DNA from: Desulfobacteraceae bacterium
GTDB lineage: Bacteria > Desulfobacterota > Desulfobacteria > Desulfobacterales > JAABSP01
Reading direction: 5' to 3'
DNA length: 52,588 nt
NCBI GenBank assembly: GCA_011390065.1
Contig: JAABTD010000008.1
Location: forward strand, 1 to 52,588
Part shown: positions 1 to 8,216 of the stretch, piece by piece
Layout of the letters: each line of letters opens with the position of its first letter
How positions within the stretch are numbered: the first letter of the stretch is position 1
The notes under the pieces: model-generated
Told to the model about the DNA's origin: nothing
Database searches by the model: none
The model's input: only the letters and a program-made list of their open reading frames with translations
Made by a program: the position numbers and the translations under genes

Positions 1-1
1 T

Positions 2-814
2 CGGAACCTTGCCATCGACAAGGTGGGCATCAAAAATCTCCGCTATCCCATCACGGTGCTCGACCGGGCAAAGGGGCGGCAGCACACCGTCGCCACCATC
101 AACATGTATGTGGATCTTCCCGACAAGTATAAGGGAACCCACATGAGCCGCTTCGTGGAGATGCTCCACATCTTCCGGCAAGAAGTCTCTCTGAAGAAGT
201 TCGCCATGATTCTCGATGAGATGAAATCCCACCTGAACGCCGAATCCGCCCACATCGAGGTCACCTTCCCCTATTTCATGGAAAAGCTCGCGCCCGTCAG
301 CGAGGCCCCGGGGTTGATGGACTATACCTGTTCCATCATCGGGTCCAGCGATTCCGACGGCAATGTGGATCTCATCTCCGAGGTGGTGGTGCCCATCTCC
401 TCGGTCTGCCCCTGTTCCAAAGAAATCAGCGACGGCGGCGCCCACAACCAGAGAGGCGAGGTCCGGTTGAGCATCCGGTTCAAACGATTCATCTGGATGG
501 AGGACATGATCGAACTGGTGGAGCGGTGCGCTTCTTGCGAAGTCTATTCCATCTTAAAGCGGGTCGACGAAAAATACGTTACGGAGCGCGGATTCCAGAA
601 TCCCAAATTCGTGGAAGACATTGTCCGGGACATCGCCACCCGGCTCAAAGCCGACGAAAACATCACCTGGTTCACGGTAAGCGCCGAGAACTTCGAGTCG
701 ATCCACAATCACAGCGCCTACGCATCCATCACCAGCGGTGAAAAACTGAAGAGCAAGATCCTAATCCAGGATGTCTACGATCTCTGCGAGTGCGGCGGCC
801 AGACGCCGGGCTGA
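2..814 (+). CDS. folE2: GTP cyclohydrolase FolE2 (type IB), 5'-truncated by window edge
   Basis: Catalyses the first step of folate (and queuosine-type) biosynthesis, converting GTP to 7,8-dihydroneopterin triphosphate in the cytoplasm. The open frame runs back to base 2 with RNLAIDKVGIKNLRYPI before any plausible start, and FolE2 proteins normally begin some residues further upstream, so the GTG at 23 is probably internal. The family-specific CPCSKEISDGGAHNQRGEV stretch near the middle supplies the metal-binding Cys and His of this metal-promiscuous class, which is unrelated in sequence to FolE. A second conserved block is FESIHNHSAYA near the C-terminus. The 3' end overlaps the 3' end of the convergent dacB by 54 bases, so there is no room for a separate terminator. 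Identification is secure; only the N-terminus is missing. Confidence 0.95.
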   Translation, partial: RNLAIDKVGIKNLRYPITVLDRAKGRQHTVATINMYVDLPDKYKGTHMSRFVEMLHIFRQEVSLKKFAMILDEMKSHLNAESAHIEVTFPYFMEKLAPVSEAPGLMDYTCSIIGSSDSDGNVDLISEVVVPISSVCPCSKEISDGGAHNQRGEVRLSIRFKRFIWMEDMIELVERCASCEVYSILKRVDEKYVTERGFQNPKFVEDIVRDIATRLKADENITWFTVSAENFESIHNHSAYASITSGEKLKSKILIQDVYDLCECGGQTPG

Positions 815-1981
815 CCGCCCGGGCGTGTTGACCAGCGCCGCGAAAGGGTAGCGCGCTCCTCCCTTCGACACGATGTACCCCGCCAGCGTGTTGATTCCGC
901 TCAATGTTCCCGTTTTGAAATAAAGATTCCCTTCCCGGCGCATGAGCCGGAAATGGGGCGCAAAGGCCGCCAGAACCCGGCCCATTTCGTGGGCCGATAT
1001 CCGGTTGGCTCGGGAGATCCCCGACCCCTCCGCCAGTTGGAACCCCTCCAGATTCAGCACTTCCCTGCCGTATTGCCGGCTCGCCCGAAGCCCTTTTTCC
1101 AGGGTCCCCGGCGGGCCGTAGGCCGCGACGCCGGCGGCCGCCAGGACTTGATTGGCGATGAAATTATTAGAATGTTCCAAAAGTTTCGAAAGGATCTCCG
1201 CCAGAGTGAAAGGAGATTGGTACCGCAGCACCAGCCGGTCGGCCTTCGGATCCACCCGTCCGATTCGGACGGTTTCTCCGCCCTTCGCCCCGGCCGCTTT
1301 CAGGAAATGACGGATGAGATGGCCGGCATAAAGGGTCGCCTCGTCCGCTTCCTGTGAGAGAATAATCCGGCCGCCCTTTCCTCCCCGGGATTTGATGCGC
1401 TGGACTGCAAAATCCAGCAACGGGGTCTGGGGCTCGGCGCTGACGAGGCGGCCGTTGGCTTGCCGGAAACAGACGGTGTTGAAATTAGCGCAGAGGGCCC
1501 CGTTGGGGGCGTCATAGGGGTTGAGCGTGGAGGTGACCCCCGGTATGACGATGGGGGCGAAATGAGAGCCGTCCAACACCAGATCCCGGTACCCGGCCGT
1601 TTTCACCGCCACCTGTCGGGCCAGGTCGGCGATGACTTCGGATATCAGCAGCGGGTCCCCGTAGCCCTTGATTTTCAGATTGCGGTCCTCATCCATATAG
1701 ACTTCGGTGACGAAGCGATGATCGGATCCCAGGTAGTGCAGGGCTGTCAGGGCGGTGAAGATTTTGAGGGTGGAGGCGGGGATCAGGGGCCGGTCTCCAT
1801 TTTGGGAAAACACCACCGTTCCCTCTTCATCGGAGAGGAGAACCCCGTCTCTGGGCCCGATCCGGTTGCGAAGGGCGTCAAACGGGTCGGCCGCCGCAGA
1901 TCGGGGCGTCCAGATCATCGGCAGGAGCAGGATCAGGAGGAAGACCGCAGCGCCGGTTTTCCGAAAGGAGGAGGGGGTCAC
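761..1981 (-). CDS. dacB: D-Ala-D-Ala carboxypeptidase/endopeptidase, PBP4 type (peptidase S13)
   Basis: Periplasmic penicillin-binding protein that trims peptidoglycan stem peptides. The GTG at 1981 is chosen as start because it overlaps the dtd stop as GTGA, has a GGAG sequence just upstream, and is followed at once by a signal peptide ([20 protein letters not shown], ending near SAAA). The frame stays open further upstream, but that stretch is the dtd gene read in another frame. All three serine-transferase motifs are visible: S-T-L-K (Ser70/Lys73), S-N-N in HSNNFIANQ, and K-T-G in YFKTGTLSG. At about 406 residues it is somewhat shorter than E. coli PBP4. It is the last gene of a coupled tex-dtd-dacB operon and its end overlaps convergent folE2. 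Confidence 0.93.
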   Translation of the reverse strand: MTPSSFRKTGAAVFLLILLLPMIWTPRSAAADPFDALRNRIGPRDGVLLSDEEGTVVFSQNGDRPLIPASTLKIFTALTALHYLGSDHRFVTEVYMDEDRNLKIKGYGDPLLISEVIADLARQVAVKTAGYRDLVLDGSHFAPIVIPGVTSTLNPYDAPNGALCANFNTVCFRQANGRLVSAEPQTPLLDFAVQRIKSRGGKGGRIILSQEADEATLYAGHLIRHFLKAAGAKGGETVRIGRVDPKADRLVLRYQSPFTLAEILSKLLEHSNNFIANQVLAAAGVAAYGPPGTLEKGLRASRQYGREVLNLEGFQLAEGSGISRANRISAHEMGRVLAAFAPHFRLMRREGNLYFKTGTLSGINTLAGYIVSKGGARYPFAALVNTPGRSARRLAAALAEIVDILD

Positions 1982-2418
1982 GGGCTCTCCACGATCAGGG
2001 TGACCGGTCCGTCGTTGACCAGGGATACGGCCATCATAGCGCCAAATCGGCCCGTTGCCACTTCGATCCCCTTTTCCGAGACTTTCCGGGCGAAGCATTC
2101 GTACAGGACCTCGGCCGTTTCAGGATCGGCCGCGTTCAGGAAGGAGGGACGCCGGCCTTTGCGGCAATCCCCCAGAAGCGTGAACTGAGAGACCACCATC
2201 ATCCGGCCCCCGACATCCGCCAGGGAGCGGTTCATCTTTCCCTTGTCGTCCTCGAAGATCCGCAGGCCGACGATCTTATCCACCAGATAGTCGACGTCCG
2301 TTTCGATGTCGCCCCTGCCCACGCCCAAGAGCACCAGAAGCCCCGCGTCGATGCGGCCGACGGTCTCGCCCCCGACGGCGACGGCGCTCTCGGACACCCG
2401 TTGAATAACAGCGATCAT
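1978..2418 (-). CDS. dtd: D-aminoacyl-tRNA deacylase
   Basis: Cytoplasmic homodimeric editing enzyme that hydrolyses D-amino acids (and mischarged Gly) from tRNA. The 146-residue length is normal for the family. The start MIAVIQRV, the SQFTL motif (residues 77-81 region) and the C-terminal NDGPVT motif carrying the cross-subunit Gly-cisPro are all present, so the enzyme should be active. Its ATG overlaps the tex stop codon as ATGA and its own stop overlaps the dacB GTG as GTGA, so the three genes are probably translationally coupled. Confidence 0.96.
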   Translation of the reverse strand: MIAVIQRVSESAVAVGGETVGRIDAGLLVLLGVGRGDIETDVDYLVDKIVGLRIFEDDKGKMNRSLADVGGRMMVVSQFTLLGDCRKGRRPSFLNAADPETAEVLYECFARKVSEKGIEVATGRFGAMMAVSLVNDGPVTLIVESP

Positions 2419-4700
2419 GATCGGTTGCCCTCCTTTCGGGCGGCTTGTTTTCCGAAGGCGTCGGCAAATGGAGTGTTGAAAGGCCGTTCCGTCCGATCGG
2501 ATTTTTTGGGGGGCTTCTTGGGCATGCCGGTCCGGACGGGGCGTTGGTCTTTCCCCGTGGAAGGGGCGTCTCCTTCATCGGGGCTGGACTTCATGGAAAG
2601 CGAGATCCGTTTCCGGTCGATGTCCACCGCCAAAACTGCAACGGAGACTTTCTGATGGACTTTGACCACCTGGGCCGGGTCCTTGATGAACCGGTCCGCC
2701 AGCTGGCTGATATGCACCAGCCCGTCCTGGTGGACCCCGATGTCCACGAAGGCCCCGAAGGCGGTCACATTGGTGACGATCCCCGGCAGCCGCATCCCCG
2801 GTTCAAGGTCGGCCATCTTCTGAACTCCGCTGTCGAAGGCAAAGGCCTCGAATTGTTCCCGGGGGTCTCGCCCCGGCTTGGCCAGTTCCGCCAGAATGTC
2901 CTGGAGCGTCGGCAGTCCCACGGCGTCGGTGACGAAATCCGGCAGTTGGATTTGCTTTCGCAGGGCTTCTTCTTTCATCAGGTCCGACACAGTGCAGTCC
3001 AGAGACCGGGCCATGTGTTCCACAACGGGATAGCTTTCCGGGTGAACGGCGCTGGCGTCCAGGGGATTTTTCCCTTCCTGGATCCGTAAAAAGCCGGCGG
3101 ACTGTTCAAACGCCTTAGGGCCGAGCCGCTTGACCTTTTTCAATTCCTTCCGGCCGGTGAAAGGGCCGTGTTCGTCCCGGTGGGTCACGATGTTTTTCGC
3201 CAGGGCCGGGCCGAGTCCGGAGACGTAAGAGAGCAACTGGGCGCTGGCCCGGTTGACGTCCACCCCCACGCTGTTGACGCAACTCACCACGACGTCGTCA
3301 AGGGACTGCTTCAGGGCGGTTGCGTCCACATCATGCTGGTACTGGCCCACCCCGATGGATTTGGGATCGATTTTGACCAGTTCCGACAGCGGATCCATGA
3401 GCCGCCGGCCGATGGAGATCGCGCCCCGAACCGTCAGGTCGAGATCCGGAAACTCTTCCCGGGCCGCCCCGGACGCCGAATAGATGGAAGCGCCGCTCTC
3501 GTTGACCATCGCCACCTGAACAGGGTGCGGAAAGGTCAGGGTCTTGAGAAAGGTTTCCGTCTCCCGACCGGCGGTTCCGTTGCCGATCGCGACGGCCTCC
3601 ACCCGGTAGGTCTCCACCAGATGGGAGAGCAGACGCGAGGCCTTTTCCGGCGCATGAAGGTAAAATACATCATGGTGAAGGAGTTTGCCCTGTCGATCAA
3701 GGCAGACGACCTTGCACCCGGTTCGAAATCCGGGATCGACCCCCATCACGCGCCTGGCGCCCAGGGGCGGGGCCAGAAGGAGCTGCCGGAGGTTCCCGGC
3801 AAAGACCCGGATGGCCTCGGCATCGGCCCGCGTCTTGGTCATCAGGCGGATTTCGGTTTCCATGGACCGGGAGAGGAGCCGCCGATAACCGTCCTCTATG
3901 GCGGCGGCCACCTGCTCGGCGTCCGGACCGGTCCCTTTGAGAAAGAGGCCTTTGAGCATTTCCAGGGCGGTCGCTTCATCCGGCGTCATGGTCAGGTTGA
4001 GGACATCTTCCTTCTCCCCCCGCCGCATGGCCAGAATCCGATGGGAGGGGGCTTCTCTGACCGGTTCTTCCCAGTCGAAATAGTCCTTGTATTTGGCGCC
4101 GTCCGCTTCAGAGGCGGCGGCCCGCACCGACCGGATGATCCCCTGCTCTGCAAAAAGCCGGCGCAGCTTGCCTCGGGCCGTCTCGTCCTCGTTGACCCAC
4201 TCGGCGATGATGTCCCGCGCCCCGGCCAGGGCCGATTCGACGGTTTCCGCGCCTTTTTCGGCATCCACGAATTCTTCGGCGGCGGCCGCCGGATCAATGC
4301 CCGTCTGTTCAAACAGTGCCCGGGCCAGGGGTTCCAACCCTTTTTCTCTGGCCATGGTTGCCCGGGTGCGTCGTTTGGGCCGATAGGGAAGGTAGACGTC
4401 CTCCAGGACCGCCAGGGTGTCGGCGGCCATGACCTTTTCCTTGAGCGGCTCGGTGAGATGGCCGTTGGTTTCCAGGGATTTGAGGATGGCTTCCCGCCGT
4501 CCGTCCAATTCGGCCAGGCTGTTCAAGCGGTCCCGGATAGACGTTATCTCGACTTCGTCCAGACTGCCGGTGACCTCCTTTCGGTAACGGGCGACAAAGG
4601 GGACGGTGGCGCCGTCTGCCAGCAGATCGGCCACGGATTGGACCCGGGCCGCATCCAGTCCCTGTTCCGCGGCGATTTTTTGAATGTGCGTTCGGTTCAT
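2415..4700 (-). CDS. tex: Tex-family S1 RNA-binding transcription accessory protein
   Basis: Cytoplasmic nucleic-acid-binding protein of about 761 residues, close to the usual Tex length. Order of parts: N-terminal helical Tex domain (from [15 protein letters not shown]), a YqgF/RNase H-like domain ([13 protein letters not shown]), helix-hairpin-helix segments around the [20 protein letters not shown] region, and a C-terminal S1 domain ([16 protein letters not shown] to LVHISQL). A basic, Pro-rich low-complexity tail of about 60 residues follows the S1 domain. The start at 4700 is preferred over the in-frame ATG at 4736 because AAGGA lies just upstream and the family N-terminus begins there. 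It is first gene of the operon with dtd and dacB; 160 bases separate it from the divergent lipoprotein gene. Confidence 0.96.
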   Translation of the reverse strand: MNRTHIQKIAAEQGLDAARVQSVADLLADGATVPFVARYRKEVTGSLDEVEITSIRDRLNSLAELDGRREAILKSLETNGHLTEPLKEKVMAADTLAVLEDVYLPYRPKRRTRATMAREKGLEPLARALFEQTGIDPAAAAEEFVDAEKGAETVESALAGARDIIAEWVNEDETARGKLRRLFAEQGIIRSVRAAASEADGAKYKDYFDWEEPVREAPSHRILAMRRGEKEDVLNLTMTPDEATALEMLKGLFLKGTGPDAEQVAAAIEDGYRRLLSRSMETEIRLMTKTRADAEAIRVFAGNLRQLLLAPPLGARRVMGVDPGFRTGCKVVCLDRQGKLLHHDVFYLHAPEKASRLLSHLVETYRVEAVAIGNGTAGRETETFLKTLTFPHPVQVAMVNESGASIYSASGAAREEFPDLDLTVRGAISIGRRLMDPLSELVKIDPKSIGVGQYQHDVDATALKQSLDDVVVSCVNSVGVDVNRASAQLLSYVSGLGPALAKNIVTHRDEHGPFTGRKELKKVKRLGPKAFEQSAGFLRIQEGKNPLDASAVHPESYPVVEHMARSLDCTVSDLMKEEALRKQIQLPDFVTDAVGLPTLQDILAELAKPGRDPREQFEAFAFDSGVQKMADLEPGMRLPGIVTNVTAFGAFVDIGVHQDGLVHISQLADRFIKDPAQVVKVHQKVSVAVLAVDIDRKRISLSMKSSPDEGDAPSTGKDQRPVRTGMPKKPPKKSDRTERPFNTPFADAFGKQAARKEGNRS

Positions 4701-4790
4701 GCTTTCCTTTCTTGAAATGCAATGCTGTGGGCGCATGATCTACATCAGAGAGACGGTTGAAGTCAAGGGGCGATAAAAGCGCCTTTGGAC

Positions 4791-4819
4791 TTGACCGGCA
4801 TTGGCGGCTCTGGTATTGA
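4791..4819 (+). promoter_or_regulatory. candidate sigma-70 promoter for the lipoprotein-DUF350-aminopropyltransferase genes
   Basis: TTGACC at 4791 and TATTGA at 4814 are separated by 17 bases, ending 40 bases before the ATG at 4860. The -10 box matches consensus only partly, so this is a weak call. It lies in the short divergent region between tex and the lipoprotein gene. Confidence 0.35.
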
Positions 4820-4859
4820 ACTGTAATTATAAATTGAAAAGTTCCTCAGAGGAGCATCC

Positions 4860-5573
4860 ATGGAACGAGCCAAAAAAATCAAACTGCAGGCCCTCCTGCC
4901 CATGGCGACCATCCTCCTCCTGCTGATGACGACATGGGGGTGCGGTCCGAAACAGCCGCCCCTTGCGAAGATTCGCCAGAAGCTGTCGGACGCATCGACC
5001 TACTCCGTGGTTCTGGAGAACATGAAGCAGGAGGGGACGTTTTTCAAGGATTATTATCACCAGTATGAAATCGCCACGCCGGAAAAGACCTGGGCCACGG
5101 GCTGGCTGAAAGTTCCCAAAAAATTTTACCAGCGGTACGCCATGTACCTGGGCATGACGGTCGCGGGCATGGAAAACGGAGAGCCGTCGACGGTGGCGGC
5201 GCCCCCCGGCTATCAGTATGTGGGAAATCCGCGTTACGGTCACTGGCGGTCGGGTCGGTCGGGTCAATACTGGGCGTTTAACCGGAACACCCCCCTGTAC
5301 AGCACCATGGAACTCGACTCCGACTTTCCGCGCATCTACCGGAATGACTATCGGCAGTATCGGTCCTCTCAATCCAGAGGAGTTCCCTATTTCGGCAGCA
5401 AGGGGCAATTCGGCACACAGGGGTCCTACACGAAAAAAGCCAATCCCGATTTTTTTCAGCGACAACGGGCCAAAGCGAGCATTAAGAGCGCATCCTTTTC
5501 CGAAAAGGTAAGCAAAAGCATCGGCCGGACCCGGACGGGATACAGGGGCCGGGCCGGGGGCAGGGGGAAATAG
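4860..5573 (+). CDS. putative lipoprotein of the DUF350/aminopropyltransferase cluster
   Basis: A 237-residue exported protein of unknown function. The N-terminus is basic then hydrophobic (ALLPMATILLLLMTTWGC) with Cys28 as likely lipidation site, although the lipobox (T-W-G-C) is not canonical. The mature part is rich in Tyr, Gly, Ser and Arg, and the C-terminus is strongly basic (TRTGYRGRAGGRGK). No catalytic motif is recognised. AGAGGAG lies upstream of the ATG. It ends two bases before the DUF350 gene, which overlaps the spermidine-synthase-like gene, so the three are almost certainly one transcript and probably one envelope-linked function. Confidence 0.75.
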   Translation: MERAKKIKLQALLPMATILLLLMTTWGCGPKQPPLAKIRQKLSDASTYSVVLENMKQEGTFFKDYYHQYEIATPEKTWATGWLKVPKKFYQRYAMYLGMTVAGMENGEPSTVAAPPGYQYVGNPRYGHWRSGRSGQYWAFNRNTPLYSTMELDSDFPRIYRNDYRQYRSSQSRGVPYFGSKGQFGTQGSYTKKANPDFFQRQRAKASIKSASFSEKVSKSIGRTRTGYRGRAGGRGK

Positions 5574-5575
5574 CC

Positions 5576-6424
5576 ATGATCATTCTTGACAGACTGCTGA
5601 CGGCAATCATTTACCTGGTCTTGTTTTATGTGTTGTTTTTCATCGGCAAACTGGTCCATCGGCTGCTCCACCGGGAATACGACCTGAGCGCGGAACTGGT
5701 GGAAAAGGACAATCCGGCCGTGGCCATCGCCCTGACCGGTTATTACCTCGGCATGGTTTTCGCCATCGGCGGCTCCATCGTCGGGCCCAGCTACGGCCTG
5801 GTCATGGACATGGTTTATCTGGGGATTTACGGTCTTCTGGGGATCGTGCTGCTGAACATCTCCTGGTTCCTGTGCGATCTGCTGATACTGAACCGTTTCA
5901 AAATCAGCGAGGAACTCATCCGGGATCGGAACTGCGGAACCGCCGTGATCTCGTTCGGTATGAGCTTTGCTTCGGGGCTGATCATCTTCGGCTCCATGTC
6001 CGGAGAAGGGGGCGGCATTCTCAGCGCCCTGGCGTTCTGGATTGTCGGCCAGGTCATCCTGGTGATCGCCGGGCGCGTCTACGCCGCCATTATCCCTTAT
6101 GACGTCCATGCGGAAATTGAAAAGGACAATGTTGCCGCGGGCGTGGGGTTCGCCGGGGCTCTGATCGGCATCGGGATCGTGGTGGGTCTGGCCGCCCAGA
6201 CCGAGTTTCAGTCCTGGGCCGAGAGCCTGGGGTCCTATGTCGTCATCGCAGTGGCGGGCCTGATCCTGCTGCCGGCCATCCGTTTTCTCACCGATCTGGT
6301 CCTGATCCCCAACGTCAAGCTGACCGATGAGATCGCCAACCAGGAAATCCCCAACGTGGGGGCCGCTTTCATAGAGGCCTTCTCGTATATTGCGGCGTCC
6401 CTTGTCCTTCTCTGGTGCATCTGA
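5576..6424 (+). CDS. integral membrane protein with two DUF350 repeats
   Basis: A 282-residue protein of about eight membrane segments that reads as two tandem DUF350 units: each has a conserved E-K-D-N then Ala/Gly-rich helix (EKDNPAVAIALTGYYLG near residue 43; EKDNVAAGVGFAGALIG near residue 182). E. coli YjfL is a single-unit relative. DUF350 proteins occur in other genomes beside aminopropyltransferase/spermidine-synthase-like and PspA- or ATP-grasp-related genes (established genomic context for the family), and the same link is seen here, since the next gene overlaps this one by 35 bases if its TTG start is right. The molecular function of DUF350 is not known. Confidence 0.9.
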   Translation: MIILDRLLTAIIYLVLFYVLFFIGKLVHRLLHREYDLSAELVEKDNPAVAIALTGYYLGMVFAIGGSIVGPSYGLVMDMVYLGIYGLLGIVLLNISWFLCDLLILNRFKISEELIRDRNCGTAVISFGMSFASGLIIFGSMSGEGGGILSALAFWIVGQVILVIAGRVYAAIIPYDVHAEIEKDNVAAGVGFAGALIGIGIVVGLAAQTEFQSWAESLGSYVVIAVAGLILLPAIRFLTDLVLIPNVKLTDEIANQEIPNVGAAFIEAFSYIAASLVLLWCI

Positions 6425-7970
6425 TTCCCGCAACTTCGGTCTGGTGCTGAAGGTTGCGCTGTTTGCCACCGGGTGCGCGGGAATCGTCGCGGAATTCGTC
6501 CTGTCCACCCTGGCCACTTATCTGCTGGGAAACGCCATTGTGCAATGGACCGTCGTCATGTCGCTGATGCTTTTCGCCATGGGCGTCGGCAGCCGCATCA
6601 GCCGGTTTTTCCACACCCGCCTTCTGGACGTTTTCGTGGCCATTGAGTTCGGTCTTTCCATCTTGTGCGCCGTTTCGGCCATCCTTGCCTACACACTGGC
6701 GCCCTTTGTGGACTACTACAACCTGATCATTTATGGCGAAGCCTTCGCCATCGGGGTGCTCATCGGACTGGAGATTCCGCTGGCGACCCGGATGAACGAG
6801 GCCTACGAAGTGTTGCGGGTCAATATTTCCGGCATCATGGAAAAAGATTATTACGGCGCCCTGGCCGGCGGGCTGCTGTTCGCCTTTTTCGCACTCCCCA
6901 ACCTGGGCCTGACTTACACCCCCATTTTGCTGGGATCCATCAATTTTCTGGTGGCTTCGGTCATCCTGTGGCGGTTTTTCGATCTCCTGGAACGGCGGAA
7001 AACCCTGGTCTCGGCTTTCGGCGCCACCCTGACGATCCTGATTTTACTGGGCGTGTTTGCGGAACCGGTCATAACCTACGGCGAGCAGCGGAAGTACATC
7101 GACAAAATCGTCTACGCCGAGCAGACCGCCCACCAGAAAATCGTCATCACCCAGTGGAAGCGCCACTACTGGCTTTACATCAACGGTCAGGAACAGTTTT
7201 CCACCTTTGATGAGGAGCGCTATCACGAGCCGCTGGTCCATCCGGCCATGGTCCTGTCCGCAGATCCTTCCCGGGTGCTGATCCTGGGCGGCGGCGACGG
7301 TCTGGCCCTGCGGGAGGCGTTGAAATACCCGGAGGTGACCGCGGTCACGCTGGTCGACCTCGACCCGGCCATGACCGAGCTGGCCAGAACCCATCCGGTT
7401 CTGCTGACCATCAATGACGGGGCTTTGAACGATCCCCGGGTCACCGTGGTCAACGACGACGCCTACCGATTTCTGGAAGAGAGCGACACATTGTTCGGCG
7501 TTATCATTATCGATTTGCCCGATCCCGACACCGTCGATCTGATGCACGTCTATTCCGTCAGTTTCTATGAGCTGGCGCGCCGTCATCTGATCCGGGGAGG
7601 GGCGGCGGCGACCCAGGCGACCAGCCCCTATTTTTCGGGCCGGGCGTTTCGCTGCATCTTGAAAACCATGGCCGCCGCCGGATTTTCCGTCGCGCCTTAC
7701 CACAATCAGGTGCCGACCATGGGGGAGTGGGGCTGGGTTGTCGGCGTCCGATCCGATGAGGCGGACCCCCCGCTTGTCAAAAAGAGGCTTATGGCGTCCG
7801 ATTTTTCTAAGATCGATTCCCGGTTTCTGAATCGGGACGCCATGGTGTCCATGCTTCATTTCGGGAAAGGGGTTTTGGGAACAGATCTCATGGAAGAAGT
7901 TGACATTAATACGAAAATCAGCCCGGTTCTCTACCGGTATTATCAGGAGGGCGCCTGGGGCGTTTACTGA
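6390..7970 (+). CDS. membrane-anchored spermidine synthase-like aminopropyltransferase
   Basis: The N-terminal ~230 residues hold about six or seven membrane helices; the C-terminal ~280 residues form a Rossmann-type aminopropyltransferase/methyltransferase domain. Visible binding motifs are ILGGGDGLALREALKYP (nucleotide-binding Gly loop), VTLVDLDPAM (acidic ribose-binding end of beta 2) and IIIDLPDPDTV (D-x-P-D type catalytic loop). The start is uncertain: TTG at 6390 overlaps the DUF350 gene by 35 bases; GTG at 6444 is the main alternative. Real spermidine synthases are soluble and about 300 residues, so the substrate here may be a lipid- or envelope-linked amine rather than free putrescine (inference). 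Confidence 0.88.
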   Translation: MRRPLSFSGASDSRNFGLVLKVALFATGCAGIVAEFVLSTLATYLLGNAIVQWTVVMSLMLFAMGVGSRISRFFHTRLLDVFVAIEFGLSILCAVSAILAYTLAPFVDYYNLIIYGEAFAIGVLIGLEIPLATRMNEAYEVLRVNISGIMEKDYYGALAGGLLFAFFALPNLGLTYTPILLGSINFLVASVILWRFFDLLERRKTLVSAFGATLTILILLGVFAEPVITYGEQRKYIDKIVYAEQTAHQKIVITQWKRHYWLYINGQEQFSTFDEERYHEPLVHPAMVLSADPSRVLILGGGDGLALREALKYPEVTAVTLVDLDPAMTELARTHPVLLTINDGALNDPRVTVVNDDAYRFLEESDTLFGVIIIDLPDPDTVDLMHVYSVSFYELARRHLIRGGAAATQATSPYFSGRAFRCILKTMAAAGFSVAPYHNQVPTMGEWGWVVGVRSDEADPPLVKKRLMASDFSKIDSRFLNRDAMVSMLHFGKGVLGTDLMEEVDINTKISPVLYRYYQEGAWGVY

Positions 7971-8097
7971 GGAAAAGCGGGATCGGGGAATGAAAGTAGA
8001 GAAATCCTACGCGTGAATACGACCATTCACCCATTGCCGATGTGTGGGGTTTTTGAGATACACGCCTTGATCCGTCAGCGTTTAAAAGCAAAATTGC

Positions 8098-8126
8098 TTG
8101 ACAATCAAGAGACTTTTCAATAATTA
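8098..8126 (+). promoter_or_regulatory. candidate sigma-70 promoter of the putative export locus
   Basis: TTGACA at 8098 is followed after 17 bases by TAATTA at 8121 (or, with 15-base spacing, AATAAT at 8119). The surrounding 100 bases are clearly more AT-rich than the coding DNA on both sides, as expected for a promoter. It lies about 90 bases before the ATG of the TolC-SPOR gene in the 246-base gap 7971-8216, which holds no other recognisable feature. Confidence 0.55.
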
Positions 8127-8216
8127 TCAAATAGTAAATTAGGGAAATCGAGGGGGCGGTTTGTGGCGCCGAACATGACAACAAAAACGCCAGCATAGAA
8201 AACGGAGAGGGTTCTA

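Noticed and set aside
3168-4715. Long plus-strand ORF (515 codons) opposite tex
   Set aside because: Gly/His/Pro-rich antisense frame without motifs; tex is certain on the other strand.
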